This document shows positions 1 to 9,909 of a stretch of 64,000 nt of DNA, piece after piece. Position 1 is the stretch's first letter; each line of letters begins with the position of its first letter. The notes beneath the pieces are model-generated. The model saw only the letters and a list, made by a program, of their open reading frames with translations. It ran no database searches and was not told the origin of the DNA. This DNA comes from Labyrinthula sp. Ha (taxonomy: Eukaryota > Sar > Bigyra > Labyrinthulida > Labyrinthulaceae). The stretch is from positions 62,001 to 126,000 of the forward strand of contig JAALGZ010000046.1 in NCBI GenBank assembly GCA_015227615.1. Direction: 5' to 3'. Both the position numbers and the translations under genes were made by a program.

Positions 1-3000
1 GGTGCAAGTGAGAAAGAAGCCGGAAAAATAAAGCTAAAGCTTGCCCTATCAAATTCTCCCTGGGTGAAATCGCTCAACGCATAGAAAAAAATAAAGGCTT
101 TGTGCGACGTAGTAAGCGACATCGGCACTGTTGACCTAGCGTTCTCGAATGTAGCAGATGAACAACCACGGGGCACTGAGGCAAGAAGAGCTAAGGACGG
201 TGGTGAAACAGGCTACGATACCTCAAAGCAGGGACAGAGTGCCGAATGCGATCCTCGACAGCGGCGCAGAAGAATCAGTTGCGTCGTTACAGAGGTATTC
301 GTGATTAGTAGAAGCCGTGCCCGGTGTATCGCAGAAGATTACATTGGCGGATGGCACAACCGACCTCAAATTATCGAAACTTGGTTATGTTGACCTCGAG
401 CTGGGCATAAACGGAAAAACACAAAGAAGGTGGCTACGAGTGAAGATATTCTTGATTGACAAACCAGAATGAGAGTAAATCTTCATTGGCAAAACTTCGC
501 TACCCGAGGCGGACCTCAAACCTCATCAAAATGCCTACGAAATAGTCAGCGAGATTCTCGCTAATCCCGCAAGCCGCCGAACTTACGCAAATTGCCTAAT
601 TTAAGATGCTAGAGATATATAAGCGCTGATTTTGAATAAACTTTCCCAGTGGACGTTCTTGTGGAAATTGTAATAGTTAGAGTACCTTCACTAATAATGT
701 TGGGCGTCTATACCTACTTCACAAAATACAACTACACTTTAGCCGAGATCATAAAACCCATTTATGAGAACGGTGACAATATACTTCGAGCACACTCATA
801 CTTCTTCTTCACAAAATATTTAACAAACGCGACCCTGCACCGACAGAAGTCTAAGGATGTACAATTCATACGCATCTATGGACCGCAGCGACTTCGAGTA
901 GTGGCCATGGTAAGACTGCTTACTGGAGGAAAACTAGAAGTCATGAAAGGAGGCGCTATTGTGCACACCATATCCATCGACTTTAGTGATAGATTGAAAG
1001 ATGGAGATGTGGTGGGGGGTATCATTCGATGAAAAAATGCAGCCAAAAGAAAGAAAAGGTGTAATGGAAGAAGACGACTTAGAGCGCCTGATGGTACCGA
1101 CGTTGGTGAGAAAATATAAAAGGAGGCGGGAAAAGAAGAAATCCATGCCATCATAAAGAAAATTGTCTAAGACATAACAGATGGCCTTGAAGCACGATCC
1201 CAACACCTAAGAACATGTCTGGCTTTTGAAGATGTATTTGCCACTAGCGCGTTGCAAACGTTGATAAGTTTATTACCGCACATGAATGTGGTTCCGACAG
1301 GCGAGCTCTTTAAACTGCCATAGCATCACTACTAGGACCGATAAAATAAAATTTGTGAGAAAAAAATGAAAGGTATGGCTGATAAGCGTATGGATAAGAA
1401 AACTCCACAAGTAATGCATGGCTCAGTTTTCTTCGCGGTACCAAAGAAGAACGATCAATGGCACACGATCCTAGACCGGATGGAAATAAGAAAGGTACCT
1501 CAAAGGAATACAAAAATACTACAGATACTAGAAACATAGTTTGGAAAAACAGCGCCGGGGCATTTCTACGGATGTTTACATGTGGTCAGCGGATTTGACC
1601 AGCTCGCAATCACTGATCCCGCAAAAGATTACTTTAATATTATGACGCAACATGGGATATCCCAATTACAACTCGCACAAATGGGGTATCATAGTACTCC
1701 CGTATTCTTTCACCAGCGCATGGTAGATTTCATAACCGGCGGGCATTACGATGAACAAGGAAATTGCATAATACAGTGGATGAAATATACCCTTATACAT
1801 GCGGTTGACATTGATCACTTGGTGCAAATACTAGAAGATGTACTGGCAAATCTAGGAAAGTGGAAGGTAATAATAACCCCACCAAAGTCAATTGTATTCA
1901 CAAAGAGTATAGAATAATGAGGGAGCATTCTGGAGAATGGAGGATGGAACTTCGCTAAAAATTACTATGAGAAAATGATATCCCGACCAAAGCCAGAGTA
2001 TGTGTTTGAACTAGCAAAAATACTACACTTGGAGCAATGGCTGACGGCGACGGTTTCCCAGATAGCGGAGCTGAGGGACAAAATAATGTTGTTTTACCCG
2101 GAAATGAAGGGTAAGAAAGAAAGTAATTAAAAGAAAAGAACCACATTATGATGGAATGAGGAACTCGACTACTCCTTTGAGGTATTTAAACAACGCGTGG
2201 GGTAGGCGGAAAACAAACGCCTTCGGCACTATAACAGGAAAATGGTCATGATCTTAGTCACTGGCGCGTCCGATAAATACCACAACGCAATTGAATTCTA
2301 GGCAAGTCCTGAAAAAAGAGGAAAGGATCTACTAAAAAAGGCGGTTTACCCAATGATGTTTTTCAACAGAAAATTCGACACCGCCATGTTAGTATGGAGA
2401 ATATGTCATAAGGAACTCTATCCGATAATGAAGACATTTAATAAATTGTCGTACCAACTACCACTTCACCCAACGGTGATACCTTTTTACACGAGCCACA
2501 TGAATTTAAAGGCAATGCTTCAGGGATATCTAAAACAAATCATGGATATCTTAACCGCCTACAAAGTTGGATGGTTATTTTGCATCATGTCTTGTTAGAC
2601 ACTGACCATGTTGATGGCGACAGTAATATACTCACCGACATGCTTATAAGATGGTCAGCGCCCCAGAAAGCGGTCGGAAGAAGACATTAGATATCCGCGC
2701 AAGAGCAAGAAAGCGAAGATGATCTGTGCCAAACAATGCACAATTCATACCTCGAGTTATTTTCGATACACAGGGGAAATGGGGCCTCCCCGGTGAGGGG
2801 GGAGGGACAGAGAAATGTATACTACAGAATTGAGAGGAGCTTTGACATCCTAAACATTGGAAAGATGAGCCCCATGGCAAAAATAGCCAGCGGGCATAAT
2901 CTTGGGAAAGGAAAGAAGGTACTTTGTACCGCCATCGGAAGCACAGCTGATACACCAATTTAGAAGTATCGCCTCAGCTAAGCGAAGACCGCCGCAACAG

Positions 3001-6000
3001 GAGAACATTCTAAAATAGGTGTAGCACCAAGTTGCCGCGGAAAGGGTAACAGAAGAACTAGCCGTTCTCGGAATTGACAATAACCTGTCGTACGGGAATG
3101 ATCCCCGGCAATGATGATCCGGAAGACCCCAACACAAATAAAGGGAACCGGACACATATGACTATGCAACAACAAGTGATGAAGAGACTGAAGCCAGAGC
3201 AGAAATTTGGAACCTCTCGGTTAATTTGGCCCATCTTATACCTAAGAAACAGATGGAAAATCGCATATACGCAGCGCTGAAGTCATTAGATCAATACTGG
3301 GTTTGGGTATTCAGCCTATACTTTGAAGGAGAATGGCTCCGACTTGAGGAGGTAGAAATAATAAAGGCGCAGAAGGAAGATATCATTACTTAAACAAACA
3401 CTATCAAACAGAAGGATGAAAAAATTATAATTCCACAGACGCTAATGAAACACCAGTTAGTTCGCATACATGTAGCGAACAAACACGGGTCGGTAAATGC
3501 GGACGCGACCAAGGCGGTGAGATTTGAATGGATGCTATCGGAAGCAATGCAGCGCACAAAAGATGGGAACGATGACTGGGATGAAATTGTAGAAGTACTA
3601 CGCCTGCTGCTCGACAACTGCATGCACTGTAGGAGGCTTCCAAAAGCAATGCGAACGACATATAAGTTTCCAACCAAAGCAAAGCGCCGGAGAGAAGCGC
3701 TGGTGGTAGTTTTTTTTATACATAAATCCGCGCCGACATTTCTTGATAGTAACAGATACATTCAGCTGGTTTTATCAATTAACCTTTTGGGAAACATCAG
3801 ATGCTGGCACGGTTGTAGAAGCGCTAGATATTTTTGCCAATAATTTTTAATTGGAAAGAATTTCATGTTGGTTACGGAGCGCAAGAGCCACTTTCCAAAC
3901 CAAGTATTACAGCAAGTGGCGGCGCAGACAAGATTCACACATAATTTTGCCATCAGCTACACAAGATGGACGAATGGCAAAGTAGAATTAGAAAATAATA
4001 AATTCTTGTCTTTCAAAAAAAGCCTTGCGAGCGAATACCACCTATATTGGAACGAATGGTCAAGGTTGCTGCAGAAGGTACATGATGCAGTGAACGAGTT
4101 ACCGGCTCCATCCCGAAAGTTCCCTTGAAGAAACAAGAGTCATCGGCGTTCAACCTGTTTTTATATGTAAATGCTCAGAGAGAGTACATTGAACCTGCGG
4201 AGCTCCCACCTATAATAGATCGCATAAGCAAGGTCGAGATGATATCAATATCAAAAGATGATGATGTATTGTATGAACTCTCGATCGCATTCAGGAAGCG
4301 CGTGGAGGACTATGAAAAGATGGTAGCTAAGTATGTCGAGCTGCAGAAAAAAATGAATAATTCACGACGCGGGGGGCACAGTTAACGCCGTGGTTTTTCA
4401 ATACAGTTTTGACAAGTGGTGACCGCTCTTATCAAAAAGAACCCCCTTGGAGTGCAATATGCTGGTGCTGGAATGGCCTGGACCGGTGAAAATATTGAGA
4501 CGATATGAGACAACGTATACAAGATACGGACGTTAGCGAGAAATAAGGAGGAGGTTCATGGAAGTAGATTGTACTTCTACGAACCAAGCGACTTTGTGCC
4601 GACTGAAGCGCTAAGAAAGATATATATATATACCGATTCATGACGCGCAAAAGTTCGAGGTAAAGGAATTTGGTAATATAAAATGCGATCCAATTAAGGT
4701 GGAGTTTGTAATAGAAGTAGCATGGTGGGGGGGGGTTCTCCCAGAAGATAATACCTGGAATCCTTTGCAAGCCATGCTTGAAAATTTAATAACGCCGGTG
4801 CTTGAACATTTACACCGGCCTGTCGAACAGAAAGGACAGATAATAGTATGTCGCAGAGCCGAGAAGAGGCTACTAGAATCAGAAGGGATTCTAGACAAAA
4901 TAGAAAGACGATTGCCAGTATTTCACACCTGACGCCGATACCTTGCGCATATAGAAGAACCCCAGGAAATAAAAACAATGACAATAGCGCCAGTACAGGT
5001 CTAGACGAAGGAAGAGAATCTGGAAATTTGGAAGTTAGTAATTGCTTTCGGTATGGAAAACTTCACGGAATACAGAAACTACCTGTCACAGAAAAGCAAA
5101 GCAATGATGTAGTCCTACATCCAGTGACGCCTAGGAAAGCTGGATCTTCAGGAAATGAGGAGAGAGAAATAGGGCATAGAAAAGGCCCCAAATATAGGAG
5201 AGGTAATCACAACGACTCATTTCATATACGTCATGCACTTTACCAACTGTGAGCAAGTGCTCGCGCTGATGAATGAGGAAATCCTTACAGAATTTACTGA
5301 GGTGTATGAAAAGAGCTTACGAGTACATCGACAGCAGGCCACCAAATATGTGCGCGCTGCATCAAAAATTTGTGGAACATTTGAAAAGTACCCAAGTTTG
5401 GTAAAAACTATGTTCAAAGCTTATGAGGAAGAAAAAAAGAAGGATTGGGAAGTAGATGGTGTTAGGGTAAGGCTTGAAAGGCAATATAAGGAAGCCTAAA
5501 CCAAGCCAGGAATAATGACCACCCAGCACCCGATGAACCAGGGCGCTATGTGGCGCCAAGTAGTCTCAAGTGAAGCAAAGCTAGAGTTTGTAGCATTTCA
5601 GAAAATGGGGCGCATCTTCGATCTAACATTTGAAGAAGAAAAAAAAACAGTGCGCTTATGAATGGCGCCGCCTGAGAAGGTTTGCTACAGTGTCGACATA
5701 TACTCAAAAGATTGGACTAAGGAGACGGCGAAGTTACCGAGAGTGGACTTAATGCTAGTAAATCGTCAATCAATGGTTGGAGGCGGTGACCCCGTGCGGG
5801 GAATAGCCACTCGATAAGAAAAGGCGCCGAATAGATCGATGGTGGACATTGGAATTAGAGAGGAGAAGCAAAAATTGGTCGGATTATGGACAGTGCAGCA
5901 CCATTTGGCTCGCACACTCGAATACCTCCAGAATCCGGGCTATGAATGTGTCCACAATTGGGTATGGATAAAAACGACGCAAAAAGGAAAAATGCGCGGA

Positions 6001-6420
6001 GACCTTGGACGACTGTTCCAGCGGGTGCATGAAGGTATGTATATATTTAAGCATAGTGATGTGACGCATGGGAAAAATCAAGTACGCGCATTGCGAAAAA
6101 GGAAAATCCTTCTGGTGGAGCGTGTGGAAGAAGGCATGAAACCCTCGTACTTCTATGGTTGGATTAAAGAAGTCATGGGAGAGAGCGCCGTTTTACTCGA
6201 AATGTTCGCAAGAACCTGCTGTCTGAGGAAAAGTTGGCTGTAGCTTGGGAATCAGGTGAACCCTGCTAAGACGCAAGGAGGTTTGGGGGCGCAAGTGGTG
6301 CTGAGACATGACGGGGTCTCGCATCTCTGGGAAGAGGGGAATGCACCGTTAGGACCTAGGGAGATGCGGTAGTAGTCACTGTACCGTTACGAATATAGAG
6401 AAGTATAGGAGGAGAAGCCC
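1..6420 (+). mobile_element. Fossil Ty3/gypsy-type element with MT-A70-like 3' module
   Basis: This is an old, heavily broken Ty3-like retroelement that enters the window already underway, so gag is not seen. Parts recognised by similarity, in order on the + strand: a retropepsin-like stretch with a DSGA motif near 255-480, pre-RT and RT around 1210-2050, RNase H around 2200-2680, integrase around 3300-4130 (a GSHF-like box near 3885 and a TNGKVE-like box near 3970), post-integrase sequence to about 4380, and an MT-A70-like region at about 5650-6260. RT and integrase match the younger element at 9.3-18.5 kb but are very diverged. It is interrupted many times, at least a dozen. It is more GC-rich than its surroundings. 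No LTR is identifiable, and the right edge near 6420 is set only by the composition change. Confidence 0.75.
5650..6262 (+). pseudogene. MT-A70 (METTL3-like) methyltransferase remnant in the fossil element
   Basis: This 3' part of the fossil contains blocks typical of the MT-A70 N6-adenine methyltransferase family in the right order. A GYE...WIKT block lies near 5937-5985, a HEG block near 6027, a KP..FYGWI block near 6140-6165, and an L-E-x-F-A-R block followed by W and LGNQ near 6195-6255. In METTL3 these correspond to the GYE-WVKT, HGKEH, KPDEIYGMI, ELFGR and LGNQ regions. The DPPW box is not clear here. Position at the element's 3' end matches the MTase of the intact element. The match to METTL3 seems closer than that of the intact element's domain, which hints at an old association or two captures. 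Confidence 0.55.
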
Positions 6421-7984
6421 GTTATAGCATACCGCTAAGTTGGACAAGCATGACAATAATATCGATATAAATAGGATAATATAATTGGTAGATAGGTTTC
6501 GTCATCACTATGTCGCATAAGGTCATCGTAAAGAATCCAACCAATCACCAATTAAAAACTAAGAGAAGGAATACGACAAAGAAACATCATGTTAAGGCCG
6601 ACCAACTCCTAAGCTTACAAGTACGGAGTTTGGTGCAGTTCACAGATCTCTAAAAAAACATACATTGAAACGTAACATTACGAACAACAATTCGGTAGAT
6701 GAATTAATTCCTCTCATGCCTTAAAAATTTACTTTACTTGACTTTTCAAATCATTTCTAAGCATTTTTCTTCTCAAATTAATGGTAACTGAGCTAAACTT
6801 CACTAAGAAAATTTAATTGTTGAAAATCTGAATACCTGAAAATACGAAATCACTCAGTTTTGCCAAAATCCCCACAATTTTTATACTAGGAAGCTCCATA
6901 AACTAACAAGCATTGCATCTCACCTTTAATTCTCTGTTTCAGGAAAGTTTTAATGTTTTTTTTAAGAAAAATCGATATTGGGGTTAACTGCTCATTTCTC
7001 CGCTTCAATCTGTGTAATACATCAAGAAATACTGGTCTAGAGCCTAAACAAACCTCACCAATAATAGAACGGGTAAATTTAGGTCTATAAACAAGCTTAT
7101 TTGCGAATTGAAGCATTCTTTATAGTCTTCCTAACAATGTATCCTATTTCCAAGAGCCCAGAAACTCTGAAAAAAGATTCTCTAAAATGCCAAATATTCC
7201 TGAATGGATGATACCAAGTAAGAAAACATCCTGAGAAATGGTAGTCACCCAAAGGTATTGGCGAATTAGGGTTCCCATGAGTTTTGTTTGAGGAAACTCC
7301 AAGAACTTCCCTATTAATCTCAGCAATAGTTATTTCGGTTAATTTAACTTTACTTCAAACTCAACTTTAGAATAGCCAAAACGGAGCTTATAATAGGTCA
7401 AATATCACGAACTTTAACTCTAATCTTATTTAAAAGCAATTCGCTGCAGCTTAAAAAAATAAAGTCTGAAGTTTTTTTAAGTTTTGCATATACTTAAGTG
7501 CTAAAAAACATATATAAATTGGCATCGAGAAAACCAGTATAATCTAAGGAAGATTTTAATTTTTAGTTTTTGAAAAATTTGTATTTTGGCCGGTTTTCTT
7601 GTGTATATATAGTAAGAAATGATGTTTTTATTTCAATAAGTTAAACAGCTTGCTCTTATTCTTAAAAAACGTGTAATGGCATCATTTTAAATCGGAAAAA
7701 TCTACCTTAAATGATAAGATTCATATGCTCTAAATCAAAGTTTCGCTTAACTAAAAACTCTCCTACTTTTTAATATCTTGGTACTTCTCCATTATCCCAA
7801 CAAACTCAATGTTATATCATTCTCAACCCAATTAAACAGCAAGCCAAGATGTGATCTACCAAAATAATCGAGTTCACCTAATCTTAAATCACTCTGGGAA
7901 TCCAAGGCCTTTTCAATAGTGCCTACCTTTATAATATTATATTTCACATGAGTTCTACCGTCTTCCCTTCCCGAATACACGGAA
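6421..7984. repeat. AT-rich intergenic DNA with dispersed repeat copy
   Basis: No gene is supportable. Roughly 6650-7330 is clearly related to 29,560-30,250 and, in reverse orientation, to about 52,200-52,750. Shared landmarks include the AATACGAAATCACTCAGT segment near 6842 and 29,771, and the ATGCCAAATATTCCTGAATG-like segment near 7187. The copies are interspersed and diverged, with no coding capacity and no obvious terminal repeats, so this is an unclassified repeat family. Confidence 0.5.
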
Positions 7985-8430
7985 GTAGTGGAACAGGCAC
8001 GCATTTTCAAAATAACAACACTTTTGTACAAGAGGTGTAAGTTTTTTGCTCCTCGAGAAAGTGATCAGTTCCAGGATGTTGTTGAAGAAGTGCTGCTAGA
8101 GATGTATAAGTTTCATTGCTTAGGTGGTGATGCTCCCGCGACTCAAGTATTGAAAAAAAAAACAAGTTAGATTTTTTTATGTTGTTTGAAGGTATAAATA
8201 ACTGTGGACCAGCTACCAAAGTTGAACCAAGCCGTGGAGAGCTGGTTCGCTGTTTGGGTCTTAACTTGATTCCAGGAAATTCAGATCTTTTGTCACAGTG
8301 GAGAAATGTTAAACCAATGCTTGTAAAGGTCACTAGAAAGATTCTTGTTATTTAAACAAGTAGCGCTAGCTATGAAAGAATCTTCTTTCACGGCATATTT
8401 AAATATATAAGGAATGAAAATATGATGAAT
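7985..8430 (+). mobile_element. hAT transposase C-terminal remnant
   Basis: An open stretch from 7988 continues, in pieces, to about 8430. The last part reads SSASYERIFF followed by a basic region. This matches the hAT dimerisation-domain signature (small residues, SA, ER-x-F-S) at the end of hAT transposases. Only the 3' end is visible and it is interrupted by stops, for example after the lysine run near 8167. Terminal inverted repeats and a target duplication were not found, so the element is dead. The family call rests mainly on the short dimerisation motif. Confidence 0.4.
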
Positions 8431-9178
8431 AAAACTTTCATGGTGAGGATGAGCGCAAGAGAATGGATGACTTTATAAGGAGACATTAACATTATTTTTC
8501 AGAGTTTTTTAACCTGTTAGTGCATGTTTTATGATTTTTATAACTATTGGAAAGTAACATTTTCATAATTTTTACTTGATTTCTATCCAAAACTAAAAGG
8601 AATTATAGATCTTTTTAAAAGTTTAACACAAAAAAAACTAAAGATACAACTAACAATTACTTTACCGTCATTTACTTTATTTGAACAGTTTATTTTCCTT
8701 TATTTAATCTTTTTGTTTCTCCTCAGAAACACACACGTCTCTCAGACAGTTCAAAAAAGCGTAATCTTGAACAAGTAGAAGACAACTAGTCTTGAACCTT
8801 CAGCGAACAAGTGATTGTTTGTTTACTTCAAAAATTATTTGTATTTATATGTCCACTACCTCTATATTTTCATACAAGAAGTTTTTTGTGGATTTGTTTG
8901 GCTTTGACTTTAACTAGGAAGAAAAAAATCAAGTTTGTTTAATTTCGTAGATATACCAATACGTGCTGTTACGTATTTTGGTTTCCGTAATTTCACGATT
9001 TCTTCATTCCACAAATAGGCTTGAATTTTGCTTACTATTAACTATCGTGATATATTATACGATAAGAAATAATAGGTATTTAATTGATTTGATTTTTTAA
9101 ATGATAATTTTAAACAAATTAATTTTGGGTAATTAATTTATGTCATAAAAGTACAAAAAAAAACAAAAAAACAAAAAA
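8431..9178. other. AT-rich region upstream of the left Roco copy
   Basis: I see no gene. The last 40 bp or so (A-rich, with AAAAGTACAAAAA) are shared with the sequence just upstream of the right-hand Roco copy near 63,965-64,000. The duplicated unit therefore extends at least slightly upstream of the start codon and could include the core promoter. Confidence 0.4.
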
Positions 9179-9305
9179 ATGATCTCAATCAAACAAAAAT
9201 ATGAAGAAAGAGATGATAAAAGAGAGTTTAGAATTGAATGGTATCTTAATTATCTAAATTATTCAAAGGGAAATATATTCTATTAACCCAAACAAGTTCA
9301 AAAGG

Positions 9306-9310
9306 GAGAT
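9306..9310. repeat. Target-site duplication GAGAT (left)
   Basis: GAGAT occurs here and again at 18,487-18,491, immediately outside the LTRs. The uninterrupted Roco copy (near 63,830 on the reverse strand) has it once. This defines the element ends and a 5-bp duplication, the size usual for Ty3/gypsy integrases. Confidence 0.85.
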
Positions 9311-9909
9311 TTAACCTTACTATAAATAAGTTTGACTTGAGTACTCCCGGGATTGAAATTAAATGTTATTAATTCGGGTGTCAATTAGCAAAATTTTAGA
9401 TGTAAAGTCAGAGGTTGAATAGCTATGTTATAGTTTGAAATAATTAAAAGTAAAGATATGTAAAGATTCTTTGGGGTTCTCTCTACTTGGGTTTTAAAGG
9501 CGCTTCTTTTTAGAGTAAGTTAGGCAATATAATAGTTTGCTATACAACTGTCGTTATGAGATGTAATACAGCAGGTAATTCGCTTTCTTTTCTTCTATTA
9601 AGAAATATGGTTTTTCCCAAGTTTCAAAAGAATTTAGAGATTCAAATAGAAAGTTAAGATAGAAGGATTTAGGCTTGGTAAATAACTCATAAGTTTCTTG
9701 TTCGCTAAGTTGGTTTAAATACAGCCGAGAACGAATCTGTATTTTTGTTCTTTATTTTTATGTTCTCTGAAAGTGTAGTAATCCTCTATTGAGATAAATA
9801 TAGCTATATAGTTCTAAATATAATATAAGTATCATATAATAGTGCCTGTGTTAGACAATTGCAACACTATAATAATAATCGTTCAGGCAAAGAGTATGTC
9901 ATCGTTATA
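9311..9909 (-). repeat. 3' LTR of the retroelement
   Basis: A direct repeat, about 99% identical to 17,890-18,486. In element orientation this is the 3' LTR. The last nine or so codons of the polyprotein and its TGA stop (9883-9885) fall within it. The preceding bases (about 9910-9925, read on the - strand) are purine-rich and could be the polypurine tract. Confidence 0.92.
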
